Shown one piece after another: positions 1 through 9,552 of a stretch of 47,056 bases of DNA. This DNA is from Candidatus Pelagibacter sp. Its GTDB lineage: Bacteria > Pseudomonadota > Alphaproteobacteria > Pelagibacterales > Pelagibacteraceae. The notes beneath the pieces are model-generated. The model had not been told where the DNA came from. It saw only the letters and a list, made by a program, of their open reading frames with translations, and ran no database searches. Both the position numbers and the translations under genes were made by a program. The number at the start of each line of letters is the position of its first letter. Positions within the stretch are counted from its first letter, which is position 1. The stretch covers positions 1-47,056 of the forward strand of contig NZJU01000035.1 in the NCBI GenBank assembly GCA_002692325.1. The letters run 5' to 3'.

Positions 1-1
1 T

Positions 2-58
2 CATTTTGGTTTCGATCCATTAGATGTTCCAACTAACTACAGAGGATTGAGCAGATGA
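2..58 (+). CDS. pheS: Phenylalanine-tRNA ligase alpha subunit, C-terminal end (partial)
   Basis: Only the last 18 codons and the TGA stop are inside the window. The residues [18 protein letters not shown] are the kind of C-terminal tail expected for PheS. The ATG of pheT overlaps the end in an ATGA arrangement (55-58), the usual pheST translational coupling. The identification rests mostly on this tail and on pheT following directly; the catalytic core lies upstream of the window. Confidence 0.8.
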   Translation, partial: HFGFDPLDVPTNYRGLSR

Positions 59-2454
59 TTTTAACATTATCTTGGTTAAAAAATCATTTAAGCACCAAAG
101 CTAGTATAAATGAGATAATAGAAAAATTAACAAATATTGGATTAGAAGTTGAGAGTATTAAAGACGGATCTGGTGATTTGTCTAAATTTAAGATTGTGAA
201 AATATTAAAAACCGAAAAGCACCCAAATGCAGACAAGCTAAAATTATGTGATGTAAATCTTGGTGGATCTTCTGTTGTCAAAGTTGTATGTGGCGCAAAT
301 AATGCTAGAGAAGGCTTAGTCACAGTTTATGCCCCTCCTGGAGCTACAATACCTAAATCAAAAATGAAATTAAAAATAGCCAAGATCAGAGGAGTAGAGT
401 CAAGAGGTATGCTTTGTTCTGAAAGTGAACTTAATTTATCAGAGGAAGGTGCGGGGATTATAGAGCTCAAAAATATGTCGAACAGAATAGGTAAAAGTTT
501 TTTTAAAAGCTCACCTGAAAAGGTCATTGACGTGTCAATAACCCCTAACCGCCCTGATTGTTTAGGAGTGAGAGGAATAGCACGAGATTTAGCAGCTGCA
601 GGCATGGGAAAATTATTAAATTTAAAAAAAAATAAGATAAATCATAAAAAAAATCAAAATATCAAAATCTCAATAACAAAAGAGAAGAACCAAGGTTGTC
701 TAGCATTTGGTAGTTGTTTAATTACAGGAATAAAAAATCAAGAAAGTCCCAAATGGTTAAAAGATAAAATTAATTCCCTTGGTCTAAAACCAATTTCAGC
801 AGTAGTAGATATTACTAATTACGTTATGTTTGATTTAAACAGACCTTTGCATGCTTATGATGCTGATAAGATTGATAAAGAGATTATTGTTAGAAATTCT
901 AAAAAGGATGAAAGTTTTATAGCTCTTGATGATAAAAAATATACTCTTCAAAAAGATATGTGTGTTATAGCGGATAAAAGTGGAGTTTTAGGTTTAGGCG
1001 GTGTTATTGGTGGAACACGATCTGGAACAGAATTAAAGACAAAAAATATTCTACTAGAGTCAGCTTATTTTCTTCCATCATCAATAAGAAAAACCTCAAA
1101 ACAGTTAGGCTTAGAAACCGATGCTAAATATAGATTTGAAAGAGGAATAGATCCTAATTCAATGATCGATGGCTTGAAAATTGCAACAGATTTGATTTTA
1201 AAAATTTGCGGAGGGGAGGCAAGCAAATTTAATATTTCAGGAAAAAAAGAATATAAGAATAAATCGATTGAATTTGAGACAGGTAAATTTAAAAAAATAA
1301 TGGGATTTTCAATTACAGAAACTGAAATAAAAAAGATATTAAATTCTCTCGGATTTTTAACTAAATCAGTGAAGAAAAATCTCAAAGTTCTTATTCCGAC
1401 ATGGAGGCCAGATGTAAATCAAGAAATAGATTTAATAGAAGAACTCATAAGAATAAAAGGATTTGATAAAATAAATCTTGTGGAGCCTGAAAAAATAAGA
1501 AATAAAGAGACACTTAACTTTCAACAAAAATTATTTCACCTTGGTCAAAGATCTGTCTCAAATAAAGGCTATTATGAAGCTGTCACCTGGTCATTTACAG
1601 ATCAAAAAATCGATAATTTAATTGATACAAGCAAAAGTCCAATTTTTATAGTTAATCCAATTTCTAAAGAATTAAATGTATTAAGAAGATCGATATTTTC
1701 AAATTTACTTTTTTATCTGAAGAAAAATCATGACAGGGGGTTTCAAGATATTGCGTTGTTTGAAGTAGGACCAGTCTTTTATGGAAAAAAACCTGGAGAA
1801 CAGAAAACTGTAATTGGAGCAGTCAAATCTGGACAAATAAATAAAAAAAGTTGGTCTGAAAAAACGAGAAATGTAGATATTTTTGACATGAAAACAGATG
1901 TAGTAAAAACTTTAATTGAAATGGGAATTAACGAGAATCAATTAGTAGTAAGTGATAAATCAAAAAACTGCTACCACCCAGGCAGATCGGGTTCAATAAA
2001 CTTTCAAACAATTGATGGAGCTTTGCTAGCTCAATTTGGAGAAATTCATCCATCAATTATTTCTAAATTGGGTTATAAAGAAAAAAATATTTATGGATTC
2101 GAAGTTTTTTTAGATAATATTCCAAAACCAAATAAAAAGATGAGAGTCTTAAAAGAGAACTTTAAATTCTCCGACTACCAAACCTCTGAGAGAGATTTTG
2201 CTTTTGTCGTTAATAAGAATTATCAAGTAGGTAAATTAGATAAGATTATTAGAGATGTAGATAGAAATATAAGATCGGTTTATATCTTTGATGTCTTTGA
2301 AGGTGGAAATTTAACTGCAGATAAAAAATCAATAGCCATTAATGTTTCTATCCAGGCAGACGAAAAGACTCTTTCTGATAATGATCTAAATCAAATTAGT
2401 GAAAAAATTATTAAAGAAGTGGAAAACCAAACAGGCGGGAACATCAGATCATAA
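55..2454 (+). CDS. pheT: Phenylalanine-tRNA ligase beta subunit
   Basis: The 799-residue protein has the normal length and domain order of bacterial PheT. An EMAP/tRNA-binding-like domain (about residues 40-150, with the [11 protein letters not shown] segment) is followed by B3/B4 and B5 domains (for example [10 protein letters not shown] near 262 and YRFERGID near 360). A catalytic-like core follows, and a ferredoxin-fold anticodon-binding domain forms the C-terminus (about 705-799, starting near [15 protein letters not shown]). With PheS it forms the alpha2-beta2 enzyme that charges tRNA-Phe; the beta subunit carries tRNA binding and editing. Its start overlaps the pheS stop by 4 bp and its stop overlaps the lepA start by 1 bp, so the three genes are probably one transcript. 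Nothing looks unusual. Confidence 0.97.
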   Translation: MILTLSWLKNHLSTKASINEIIEKLTNIGLEVESIKDGSGDLSKFKIVKILKTEKHPNADKLKLCDVNLGGSSVVKVVCGANNAREGLVTVYAPPGATIPKSKMKLKIAKIRGVESRGMLCSESELNLSEEGAGIIELKNMSNRIGKSFFKSSPEKVIDVSITPNRPDCLGVRGIARDLAAAGMGKLLNLKKNKINHKKNQNIKISITKEKNQGCLAFGSCLITGIKNQESPKWLKDKINSLGLKPISAVVDITNYVMFDLNRPLHAYDADKIDKEIIVRNSKKDESFIALDDKKYTLQKDMCVIADKSGVLGLGGVIGGTRSGTELKTKNILLESAYFLPSSIRKTSKQLGLETDAKYRFERGIDPNSMIDGLKIATDLILKICGGEASKFNISGKKEYKNKSIEFETGKFKKIMGFSITETEIKKILNSLGFLTKSVKKNLKVLIPTWRPDVNQEIDLIEELIRIKGFDKINLVEPEKIRNKETLNFQQKLFHLGQRSVSNKGYYEAVTWSFTDQKIDNLIDTSKSPIFIVNPISKELNVLRRSIFSNLLFYLKKNHDRGFQDIALFEVGPVFYGKKPGEQKTVIGAVKSGQINKKSWSEKTRNVDIFDMKTDVVKTLIEMGINENQLVVSDKSKNCYHPGRSGSINFQTIDGALLAQFGEIHPSIISKLGYKEKNIYGFEVFLDNIPKPNKKMRVLKENFKFSDYQTSERDFAFVVNKNYQVGKLDKIIRDVDRNIRSVYIFDVFEGGNLTADKKSIAINVSIQADEKTLSDNDLNQISEKIIKEVENQTGGNIRS

Positions 2455-4262
2455 TGTCAGATATTGATAGAATTCGTAATTTTTCAATAATTGCGCATAT
2501 TGATCATGGTAAATCTACTATCGCAGATAGAATTATACAAAAATGCGGTGGGTTAAGTGATCGTGAAATGAAACAGCAAGTTTTAGACTCCATGGACATT
2601 GAAAGAGAAAGAGGAATTACGATAAAAGCCCAGACTGTAAAATTAAACTATAAAGCTAAAGATGGTCAAAACTACACTTTAAATATAATTGACACACCAG
2701 GACATGTTGATTTTGGATATGAGGTAAGTCGCTCATTGTCAGCATGTGAAGGTTCCCTTTTGATTGTTGATAGCACCCAGGGTGTTGAAGCACAAACTTT
2801 AGCAAATGTTTATCAGGCATTAGAAATAAATCACCAAGTGATACCGGTATTAAATAAAATTGATCTACCAGCATCTGATATAGAAAAAAGTAAAAAAGAA
2901 ATTGAAGATGTAATTGGCATTGAAACGTCTAATGCGATTCCATGCTCAGGTAAAACTGGTGAAGGAATTGATAATATTTTAGAGGGGATTATTAACAAGT
3001 TACCAGCTCCAAAGGGTATTTTAAATGAGAAACTTAAATGCTTATTAGTAGACGGTTGGTATGACAGCTACTTAGGTGTAGTTATTTTAGTAAGAGTTAT
3101 TAATGGTAAATTAAAAAAAAATATGAAAATTAAATTAATGTCTAATAATCAAGAGTATGTAATTGAAAAAGTAGGTGTCTTTACACCAAAGCCAACTGAC
3201 ATTGAAGAATTAAATTCAGGTGAAATAGGTTTTATAATAACTGGCATGAAGTCTCTGTCTGAGACAAAAGTTGGCGATACTATATGTGATGCTATTAATC
3301 CAATTAGTGATCCTTTACCAGGCTTCAAACCAAGTAAGCCAGTTGTTTTTTGTGGCTTGTTTCCAGTCGATAGCTCTGAATATCAAAAATTAAAAGACGG
3401 TTTAGCTAAATTGAAATTAAACGATGCTAGTTTCTCTTATGATCCAGAGTCATCCAGTGCATTGGGCTTAGGTTTTAGATGTGGTTTTCTAGGCTTGTTG
3501 CATTTGGAGATTATTACTGAGAGGCTAGAGAGAGAATTTGATGTAAATCTAATTACAACAACACCTGGAGTGATTTATAAAGTTTATAATATTCAGGGGA
3601 AAGTCCTTGACTTACAAAACCCGACCAATATGCCAGATCCATCTCAAATTGAAAGGATCGAAGAACCCTGGATCAAATCAACGATAATAACTCCTGACGA
3701 ATATCTAGGTTCGATAATAAAAATTTGCCAAGATAAAAGAGGAGTGCAAACTAATCTTTCATACTCAGGGAACAGAGCAGTTCTTACTTACGATTTACCT
3801 TTAAACGAAGTTGTTTTCGATTTTAACGATCGATTAAAGTCCGTTTCAAGTGGTTACGCTAGTTTCGACTATGAAATATCTGGGTATAAAGTAGGCGATC
3901 TTGTCAAACTAGGTATTTTAGTAAATTCAGAGTCTGTTGATGCCCTTGCTATGATAATTCATAAAGATTTTGCACAAAAAACAGGAAGACAAGTTTGTGA
4001 AAAATTAAAAGATTTAATCCCTAGACATAATTTCATGATCCCAGTCCAAGCAGCTATCGGTGGAAAAATTGTCGCTCGAGAGTCTATAAAAGGATTCAAG
4101 AAAGATGTTTTAACCAAAATTCACGGAGGAGGTGCAACTGATAGGAAGAGAAAATTACTTGAAAAACAAAAAAAAGGAAAAGCAAGGTCAAAACAATTTG
4201 GAAAAGTTGAAATTCCTCAAGAAGCTTTTATTGGAGTGCTAAAAATTAATAAAGAAAAATAA
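2454..4262 (+). CDS. lepA: Elongation factor 4 (LepA), ribosomal back-translocation GTPase
   Basis: The 602-residue protein is full length for EF4. The GTPase motifs are visible: G1 AHIDHGKST (residues 14-22), G3 DTPGH (80-84) and G4 NKID (134-137). The LepA-specific C-terminal domain includes the [20 protein letters not shown] region, which is diagnostic against EF-G. LepA is a ribosome-bound GTPase thought to remobilise stalled ribosomes or help 30S assembly. The start ATG shares its A with the pheT stop (TAATG), and the stop TAA overlaps the next gene's ATG by one base at 4262. The gene therefore links the pheST unit to a downstream glycosyltransferase pair, although that pair is not functionally related. 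Confidence 0.98.
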   Translation: MSDIDRIRNFSIIAHIDHGKSTIADRIIQKCGGLSDREMKQQVLDSMDIERERGITIKAQTVKLNYKAKDGQNYTLNIIDTPGHVDFGYEVSRSLSACEGSLLIVDSTQGVEAQTLANVYQALEINHQVIPVLNKIDLPASDIEKSKKEIEDVIGIETSNAIPCSGKTGEGIDNILEGIINKLPAPKGILNEKLKCLLVDGWYDSYLGVVILVRVINGKLKKNMKIKLMSNNQEYVIEKVGVFTPKPTDIEELNSGEIGFIITGMKSLSETKVGDTICDAINPISDPLPGFKPSKPVVFCGLFPVDSSEYQKLKDGLAKLKLNDASFSYDPESSSALGLGFRCGFLGLLHLEIITERLEREFDVNLITTTPGVIYKVYNIQGKVLDLQNPTNMPDPSQIERIEEPWIKSTIITPDEYLGSIIKICQDKRGVQTNLSYSGNRAVLTYDLPLNEVVFDFNDRLKSVSSGYASFDYEISGYKVGDLVKLGILVNSESVDALAMIIHKDFAQKTGRQVCEKLKDLIPRHNFMIPVQAAIGGKIVARESIKGFKKDVLTKIHGGGATDRKRKLLEKQKKGKARSKQFGKVEIPQEAFIGVLKINKEK

Positions 4263-5281
4263 TGAAAAGTCTTGTTATCATCTCTAACGAAAAATTTTTT
4301 TTAGATGAAAACAATTATTATTGTGATAATTTAGATATGAAATCGACTCCAGAGGAACTATCGAATTTTAATGATATTTTATTAATCTGTAGAAAGTTTA
4401 GTATTAAAAGAGCATTTAAGGTAGATCAAAATAAGATTAAATTAAGTTTAAACTCAAACATTTTTTCTTTTTTAATCTCAATATTTAAAACATTGAAAAT
4501 AAAAAATGATTACTTAGTATTCTCTTTAACTCCATATACATTTTTGTCAATTTTATTCCTTTCTATTTTTAGAAAAAATATTTTTGTTTATCTAAGAAGT
4601 GATGGATACGAAGAGTATTATTCTAAACTAGGTATATCAGGAAAAATAATTTACGGAATAATATTTAATATCTCGTCGGTATTAACAAATATGATAAGTT
4701 GTTCCAAAAAAATTCTAAGAGGTAAAAAGGGAGAAATAGTTTTTCCATCTCAATTAAATTCCAAATGGTTTATAAAGAATAATAATAAAATAGATTTTGA
4801 ACCAAAACTTCTTTATGTCGGAAGAATTAAAAAAGAAAAAGGCGTTTTTTCATTGATAGATATCATTAAAAAAGATAACAGCATTTCTTTAACTATAGTT
4901 GGAGCGACTGAGGAAAAAGAGCTTGTTGCTGAGGCCAATAATATTAAAATTCTTAAACTCGAGACAAATATAGAAAAATTGATAGATTTATATGATAACC
5001 ATTCAATATTTATATTACCGTCATTTACTGAGGGACACCCAATGGTTTTGTTAGAATCGCTTGCTAGACACAAACCAGTAATAGTTTTTGATGATCTAAG
5101 TCATATCGTAGGTCAATATAAGGGTGTGTTTCTTTGTAAGAGAAACATAAACTCATTAAGAAATTGTATTAATCACATTAATAAAAACTATTTTGATATA
5201 ATTGAACTCATCTCAACAAACAAACTTCCAACAAAGAAAGAATTTATAATGAGTTTAGAAAAAGCAATAAGCAAAAAATGA
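4262..5281 (+). CDS. GT4-family glycosyltransferase
   Basis: The 339-residue protein has a GT-B type C-terminal half. YVGRIKKEKG near 185 is the usual start of the second Rossmann domain. An EX7E motif, E257 and E265 in TEGHPMVLLE, is the nucleotide-sugar phosphate-binding signature of GT4 enzymes. The N-terminal half is divergent and contains hydrophobic stretches (about 88-110 and 128-145) that may dock on the membrane. The gene shares one base with the lepA stop and overlaps the next gene by 4 bp, so it is probably co-translated with a polytopic membrane protein. A role in cell-surface glycan or glycolipid synthesis is likely; donor and acceptor cannot be told from sequence. Confidence 0.85.
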   Translation: MKSLVIISNEKFFLDENNYYCDNLDMKSTPEELSNFNDILLICRKFSIKRAFKVDQNKIKLSLNSNIFSFLISIFKTLKIKNDYLVFSLTPYTFLSILFLSIFRKNIFVYLRSDGYEEYYSKLGISGKIIYGIIFNISSVLTNMISCSKKILRGKKGEIVFPSQLNSKWFIKNNNKIDFEPKLLYVGRIKKEKGVFSLIDIIKKDNSISLTIVGATEEKELVAEANNIKILKLETNIEKLIDLYDNHSIFILPSFTEGHPMVLLESLARHKPVIVFDDLSHIVGQYKGVFLCKRNINSLRNCINHINKNYFDIIELISTNKLPTKKEFIMSLEKAISKK

Positions 5282-6540
5282 ATATTTTAAAGGATATAAG
5301 ATTTAGTTATTTATTACTTGCCATAGCAATCTCAAGTTTGTTTTACGGCTTTTACATAGATGAAGACTCAGCTGGAAGTGGTGGATTTATTTTAGATTTT
5401 AATAAGACATGGAACTTTGTAATTAGTCTCAAAAATGAAATGAACTTTTTGTCTGATGAGTACTCAATTCACACACCATTACATTACTTAATATTGTCCC
5501 AAGTTTTAGTTTTAACTGAGTCTCAAAACTTAACCAGATTGATTTATTTTCTTGGATGTTTTTCAATACCTTTTTTATTTTATCTATGTTTAAAATTACG
5601 ATACTCAAGAATAAAAAAAATTAATTTAATTGCAATTAGTTCATTATTATTTTTTTTACCATCATTTAGGTCATCAATTATTTGGCCAAATTCTTCATCA
5701 ACTGCCCTAATATTCTTTTTAGCTTTTTTGTACTTCTTTATCGTCTGGAATAAAAAAGCAAAAGAACAGAGGATTGAACTAAATATAGAAATTTTTCTTC
5801 AAACTTTTTTTCTTGCTTTAGCAGTCTATACACGTCAATACTATGCATATATTTATGTTTTTCTAATTTTTGTGTATTTAAAAAATTTAAAGTTTAAAAA
5901 TTTTTTAATTGTATGTTCCTTTGTATTTTTACTAGCATTGCCTGGATTTTATCTAGTACTTGCGAACCCAAAATTAATTGTAAGTTTTGATCTCAGATTT
6001 ATTAACACAATTTTAGTCAGCTCCTCAATCATCAGTTTTTATTTATTGCCAATTTATTTTTTGAATTTTTTACACCAAAAAAAACTAAATGATTTTTTTA
6101 AAAAATTTTCTTTAAATGACTCTTTACCTTATTTTTTAATTATCTTTATTTCAATTGTCATGATTTCATTCTTCGATTACAATTATAGAATTGGAGGTGG
6201 TTTTTTTTTGAAATTATCACGTCTTATTTTTGAAAATAATATTTTATTTTTAATCACTTCGATTATAGGTCTTTCAATTTGTTTTAATTTAATTAAAGAA
6301 GATAAGAGCAACCTATTTTTAATTTTAATTATTTTACTCGGATTTAGTTACCACATGATATTTCAAAAATATTTTGAACCAATGTTTTTATTTATTTATC
6401 TATTTATGATTAATTCTGAAATAAAAGATAATTTTATAAAGAACTTAAACTCAGTTTATATTTTAAACTTATATTTTATTATTTACTTGATATCAGCGAT
6501 TTTGAACGATACATACAAAATTACAAATTATCTACCTTGA
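5278..6540 (+). CDS. Polytopic membrane protein, GT-C-like
   Basis: The 420-residue protein is dominated by about ten strongly hydrophobic stretches. The first periplasm-facing loop after the first membrane segment carries acidic residues (YIDEDSAGSGGF near 26-37, then HTPLHY near 65). That arrangement resembles GT-C glycosyltransferases and mannosyltransferase-like proteins, which keep catalytic acids in this loop. No exact family can be named by eye. The start overlaps the upstream GT4 gene by 4 bp, suggesting the two act together on a lipid-linked glycan. The 3' end overlaps the convergent sugar-dehydrogenase gene by 9 bp. Function is inferred from topology and context only. Confidence 0.65.
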   Translation: MNILKDIRFSYLLLAIAISSLFYGFYIDEDSAGSGGFILDFNKTWNFVISLKNEMNFLSDEYSIHTPLHYLILSQVLVLTESQNLTRLIYFLGCFSIPFLFYLCLKLRYSRIKKINLIAISSLLFFLPSFRSSIIWPNSSSTALIFFLAFLYFFIVWNKKAKEQRIELNIEIFLQTFFLALAVYTRQYYAYIYVFLIFVYLKNLKFKNFLIVCSFVFLLALPGFYLVLANPKLIVSFDLRFINTILVSSSIISFYLLPIYFLNFLHQKKLNDFFKKFSLNDSLPYFLIIFISIVMISFFDYNYRIGGGFFLKLSRLIFENNILFLITSIIGLSICFNLIKEDKSNLFLILIILLGFSYHMIFQKYFEPMFLFIYLFMINSEIKDNFIKNLNSVYILNLYFIIYLISAILNDTYKITNYLP

Positions 6541-7752
6541 TCTAAATTTATCAAAAGAAATTTTATAAATACCTTTTCTATCTGCTGAGACATAAATATT
6601 TCCCTCTTTATCCTCAAACAGTTCATTTTTAGAGTTTGTAACAAAATGTCGTAATCTTAACTTGCCAAGACTACCTAAATAAATTTGTTCAACCGAATTA
6701 ACTTGACTTAAATCATCATTGATAAGAAATATTATTAAAGATCTTCCCTTTCGTAATTTATTTCCATAAAGCGATAATGCAATTAAACAATTTTTTTTAT
6801 AGTAGTTTTTTAGTTTTTTAGGACATTGACTCAATGCCGATATACCCACTGAGGGAACTAACGCAATCATAGGCTCCTTAAACCCAGATCTTTCGTGGCT
6901 TATTGGTAAAGACTTACCGCTACTGTCAATCATATAACGTGTACCATAAGAACTTAACGGCCAGCCATAATTCCCATCTTTTTCAATTCTATTAAGTTCA
7001 TCACCTCCCTTTGGACCATGCTCAACACTAAAAGTTTGATTATTTATTTTTGACATACCTTGTGGATTTCTGTGTCCTAATGAATAAACATTTGTCTCGG
7101 GACTTTTCTCACCTCTCAGTGACTTATATTCTATGCTTAAAATTTTACCGTAAGGCGAATTAATATTTTGAGATAACTCACTATTTAAAGTTAAATTAGC
7201 ATCAACAGTGCCAACTGATAAAAGCAACTTATTATTCAAGTAAACTACGCTACTTCCCAAACCATTAAAATCAGTATTATCTCTATCAGGCAAGCAGCCC
7301 AAGTCTATAAAATTTTTGTTTTCGGATATATTATAAATTTTTCCTAAAAAGCATTTATCTTTTTTAGCTGATAATAAGGCAAAAACTTTATTTCCTACAA
7401 ACATAATATTCTTTAATCCACCGTTATTTTCTAAAGTAAAATTATCTGGAGTATTAAGTTTTTTCTCATTTCCGTTTTTGATTAAATAACCATCTTGTGT
7501 AAAGATTTCTAAATCATTAGTATTAAAATTTCCGCTGGTATTATTATTTAAAATATAAGCAGTTTTTTTGTTAAGTTTGAGTACTCGAATTATATTTACA
7601 CTGTAGGCATTAGCATTAACATAATTCACATTGTTTAAAGAATTTTTGAGAATTTGAATTCTTTCAAAGTTTTTATGAACATAGTATGCAGTGAAAATTA
7701 TAGAAAAAAACCAGATGAATATAAATATTAATATTAAATTCTTATTCTTCAT
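6532..7752 (-). CDS. Membrane-anchored glucose/sorbosone dehydrogenase-like beta-propeller protein
   Basis: The 406-residue protein begins with an uncleaved-looking membrane anchor (residues 5-25), followed by a periplasmic domain with the signatures of PQQ-dependent GSDH proteins. These are SPYGKIL near 200, SLGHRNPQGM near 224, and EHGPKGGDELNRI followed by DGNYGWP near 240-262. The family includes soluble aldose dehydrogenases such as YliI, which oxidise sugars with PQQ. I chose the ATG at 7752 because the anchor starts directly after it; an upstream ATG at 7788 would add 12 residues and overlap the previous gene by 47 bp instead of 11. No PQQ synthesis gene is in the window, so the cofactor source is unknown. 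The gene overlaps the convergent membrane-protein gene by 9 bp. Confidence 0.8.
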   Translation of the reverse strand: MKNKNLILIFIFIWFFSIIFTAYYVHKNFERIQILKNSLNNVNYVNANAYSVNIIRVLKLNKKTAYILNNNTSGNFNTNDLEIFTQDGYLIKNGNEKKLNTPDNFTLENNGGLKNIMFVGNKVFALLSAKKDKCFLGKIYNISENKNFIDLGCLPDRDNTDFNGLGSSVVYLNNKLLLSVGTVDANLTLNSELSQNINSPYGKILSIEYKSLRGEKSPETNVYSLGHRNPQGMSKINNQTFSVEHGPKGGDELNRIEKDGNYGWPLSSYGTRYMIDSSGKSLPISHERSGFKEPMIALVPSVGISALSQCPKKLKNYYKKNCLIALSLYGNKLRKGRSLIIFLINDDLSQVNSVEQIYLGSLGKLRLRHFVTNSKNELFEDKEGNIYVSADRKGIYKISFDKFRSR

Positions 7753-8518
7753 AAAAACTAATCTTGATATCTTTTCCTCTTTTAGCATTCGGAAAATCTA
7801 AACCTTTGACTGGATATTCTTTGTCGTTTTTCTTACTGAGATCCTCAATATATTCTTTACGTACAAAAGTCATCTCAAGACAGTGTGAGCTATCTTTTAC
7901 AGGGACTAGATTGTTTGCATGAATATGTATTAGTCTGAATTTTCTTAAATTACTCAAAAACTTTTTTATAAGATCATTTTTTTCTATCACGTTATGAAAT
8001 TCAATAGCTATACCGATGATATTATCATAGCTTTCGATATCATTATAGAAAGTAAACTCTCCACCTTCAATATCTGATTTTAAAAAAATATTTTTACCTT
8101 CATGTTTTTTCATGATTTCGTGAAAATTAACCTCACCATCTCTATTTCCGACTTTTTTCATGTTAAAAGAAATATTTTTATTATTAAAGAACTTCTTAAA
8201 ATACAAATATTTAAACATACTTTTAATCTTTCTAGGTTTAAATATTTTCAAACAAATAAATTTTACCAAATCTTTTTTAAACCTTTCAATCCAAAAATCT
8301 TTATCTAAGGCGAAATCATAAGCATCAATATTACAATTACTTAATTTATAAAAATCTTCCTCAAAATCCCAATTATCAGACACTCCAAAACTGACCAAGC
8401 AATTAGTCTCTTTAATTTGTTTTTTTAATATTACATATCCACCGTCATAACGAGATCCTAATCTTATTAGCTCATTATTGCTTACAAAACTTGGTTTATA
8501 TAATTCTGAAAGTTGCAT
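7742..8518 (-). CDS. FkbM-like methyltransferase-fold protein
   Basis: The 258-residue protein starts with LIRLGSRYDGGYVI, then VSFGVSDNWDFEEDF. Its core is KNIFLKSDIEGGEFTFYND, in which the D-I-E-G-x-E segment is the post-I acidic motif of FkbM-family methyltransferases. A hydrophobic IGIAIEFHNV strand follows. FkbM-type enzymes often O-methylate sugars in surface glycans and occur in variable polysaccharide islands, which fits the neighbouring glycosyltransferase and sugar dehydrogenase. The middle section (about 85-125) is rich in Lys and Phe and is poorly conserved to the eye. Substrate unknown. It is the first gene of a two-gene minus-strand unit and lies head to head with tRNA-Ser. Confidence 0.65.
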   Translation of the reverse strand: MQLSELYKPSFVSNNELIRLGSRYDGGYVILKKQIKETNCLVSFGVSDNWDFEEDFYKLSNCNIDAYDFALDKDFWIERFKKDLVKFICLKIFKPRKIKSMFKYLYFKKFFNNKNISFNMKKVGNRDGEVNFHEIMKKHEGKNIFLKSDIEGGEFTFYNDIESYDNIIGIAIEFHNVIEKNDLIKKFLSNLRKFRLIHIHANNLVPVKDSSHCLEMTFVRKEYIEDLSKKNDKEYPVKGLDFPNAKRGKDIKISFYEE

Positions 8519-8548
8519 CTTTTTCTTTTATACTATTATAAATTTTTA

Positions 8549-8578
8549 TTGAACATTTTTGTTGTATAGAAGTATAAC
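8549..8578 (+). promoter_or_regulatory. Putative sigma-70 promoter for tRNA-Ser
   Basis: A TTGAAC -35-like box (8549-8554) and a TATAAC -10-like box (8573-8578) are separated by 18 bp. They lie 10 bp before the tRNA-Ser 5' end, which would give a very short leader. The background is AT-rich, so this is suggestive only. Confidence 0.45.
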
Positions 8579-8588
8579 TGTTTTCAAG

Positions 8589-8678
8589 GGAGAGGTGGCC
8601 GAGAGGTTGAAGGCGCACGCTTGGAAAGCGTGTAAACGGGAAACCGTTTCGAGGGTTCGAATCCCTCTCTCTCCGCCA
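8589..8678 (+). tRNA. tRNA-Ser (anticodon GGA)
   Basis: The 90-nt gene folds as a class II tRNA with a long variable arm. The acceptor starts GGAGAGG and closes on TCTCTCC, with one G-U pair at position 7. The D arm is TGGCCGAGAGG, the anticodon stem CACGC/GCGTG encloses TTGGAAA (anticodon GGA), and the T loop is TTCGAAT. The CCA end is encoded. It reads UCC/UCU serine codons. It sits between two methyltransferase-like genes in the variable patch, and tRNA-Ser genes are frequent island insertion points, but no integrase is seen. Confidence 0.97.
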
Positions 8679-8711
8679 TTGACAGTAAACTTGTGTAACA
8701 TATTATAAGTA

Positions 8712-9458
8712 ATGACTTTATTTAAAAATATAATACAAAATACTAACAGAATTTTCAGGGACATCAGATACTCAAATTATATAAAGTTTAAAACTTTCCA
8801 AAAAAAAAATGAGATTGTTAATTTGAATGTTTTTAACAAAGAGTATTTTGGAGTTAACAACGATCTCACTAATATTATGAATAAGCATGGGAGTGATAAA
8901 GGGAATAAAACTCAAATGCATAACTATACTGATTTTTACCATTTTTTGTTTAAAGACATTAAAGATAATAAATTGAATATTTTTGAAGTTGGAATAGGCT
9001 CTGTTGATGAAAATGTTCCTTGGAATATGACACCTGTCGAGTCTTATAAGCCACTCTCTTCACTTAGAGGTTGGAAAGAGTATTTTAAAAATTCAAATAT
9101 TTTTGGAGCTGACATAGATAAGAAGATTTTAAAGAATGAGGAAAGAATTAAAACCTTCTATGTCGACATGTTAAATGCTAATTCAATTAATTCTATGTGG
9201 GAAGATATTGGGATCAAAATGGATATAATAATCGATGATGGTTTTCACAGATTCGATGCAAATATAAATTTTCTTGAAAATTCTTTAAATCACCTAAATC
9301 TTGGAGGACATTATATTATTGAAGACGTAAGAAGGCAGCCAAGAATTATTAATAAATTTCACTTCTATCTATCTGAGGCGAACCTCAATTTTCAATTTAT
9401 AGATCTAAAACATAAGAAAAATATTTTTGATAATTGTTTAATACTTATTAAGAAATAA
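8712..9458 (+). CDS. Class I SAM-dependent methyltransferase-like protein
   Basis: The 248-residue protein has a Rossmann methyltransferase layout. NIFEVGIGS near 89 is motif [13 protein letters not shown] near 132 ends in the acidic residue of motif II, and [16 protein letters not shown] near 172 resembles motif [11 protein letters not shown] near 201 is the following strand. The segment MNKHGSDKG upstream of motif I recurs in methyltransferases found in glycan and secondary-metabolite clusters. The substrate cannot be read from sequence; surface-glycan modification is the best guess from the neighbours. A run of ten A (8800-8809) lies in the poorly conserved N-terminal part and the frame stays open across it. 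Confidence 0.7.
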   Translation: MTLFKNIIQNTNRIFRDIRYSNYIKFKTFQKKNEIVNLNVFNKEYFGVNNDLTNIMNKHGSDKGNKTQMHNYTDFYHFLFKDIKDNKLNIFEVGIGSVDENVPWNMTPVESYKPLSSLRGWKEYFKNSNIFGADIDKKILKNEERIKTFYVDMLNANSINSMWEDIGIKMDIIIDDGFHRFDANINFLENSLNHLNLGGHYIIEDVRRQPRIINKFHFYLSEANLNFQFIDLKHKKNIFDNCLILIKK

Positions 9459-9517
9459 AAAAAATACAACTATTAAGAGTTTTAGAACTTTATTCGAATC
9501 AATTATTATTAAGTTAA

Positions 9518-9547
9518 GAGGTGGTCGAGGGAGACTGAGGCCACCTC
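9518..9547. terminator. GC-rich hairpin between convergent genes (putative terminator or small RNA element)
   Basis: A 9-bp stem, GAGGTGGTC (9518-9526) with GGCCACCTC (9539-9547) and one U-G pair, encloses a 12-nt loop. It fills the 94-bp gap between the convergent methyltransferase and NlpC/P60 genes and stands out from the AT-rich surroundings. No clear T tract follows on either strand, so intrinsic termination is uncertain. A weaker outer pairing of TTAAGAG (9514-9520) with CTCTTAA (9560-9566) is an alternative fold. The left arm resembles the start of tRNA-Ser (see findings). Confidence 0.5.
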
Positions 9548-9552
9548 GGCTT

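Noticed and set aside
8546..8764. A minus-strand open frame of 72 codons covering tRNA-Ser
   Set aside because: It is antisense to a well-folded tRNA gene and has no recognisable protein features.
8679..9550. Mobile element inserted at tRNA-Ser
   Set aside because: There is no integrase, transposase or clean terminal repeat; only a 13-nt near-match is present, so I kept it as a finding and not as a mobile element.
9459..9552. Riboswitch (SAM- or glycine-type) in the gap at 9459-9552
   Set aside because: The gap lies between two convergent 3' ends, so it is not a leader for any gene, and I see no conserved riboswitch core beyond a single hairpin.
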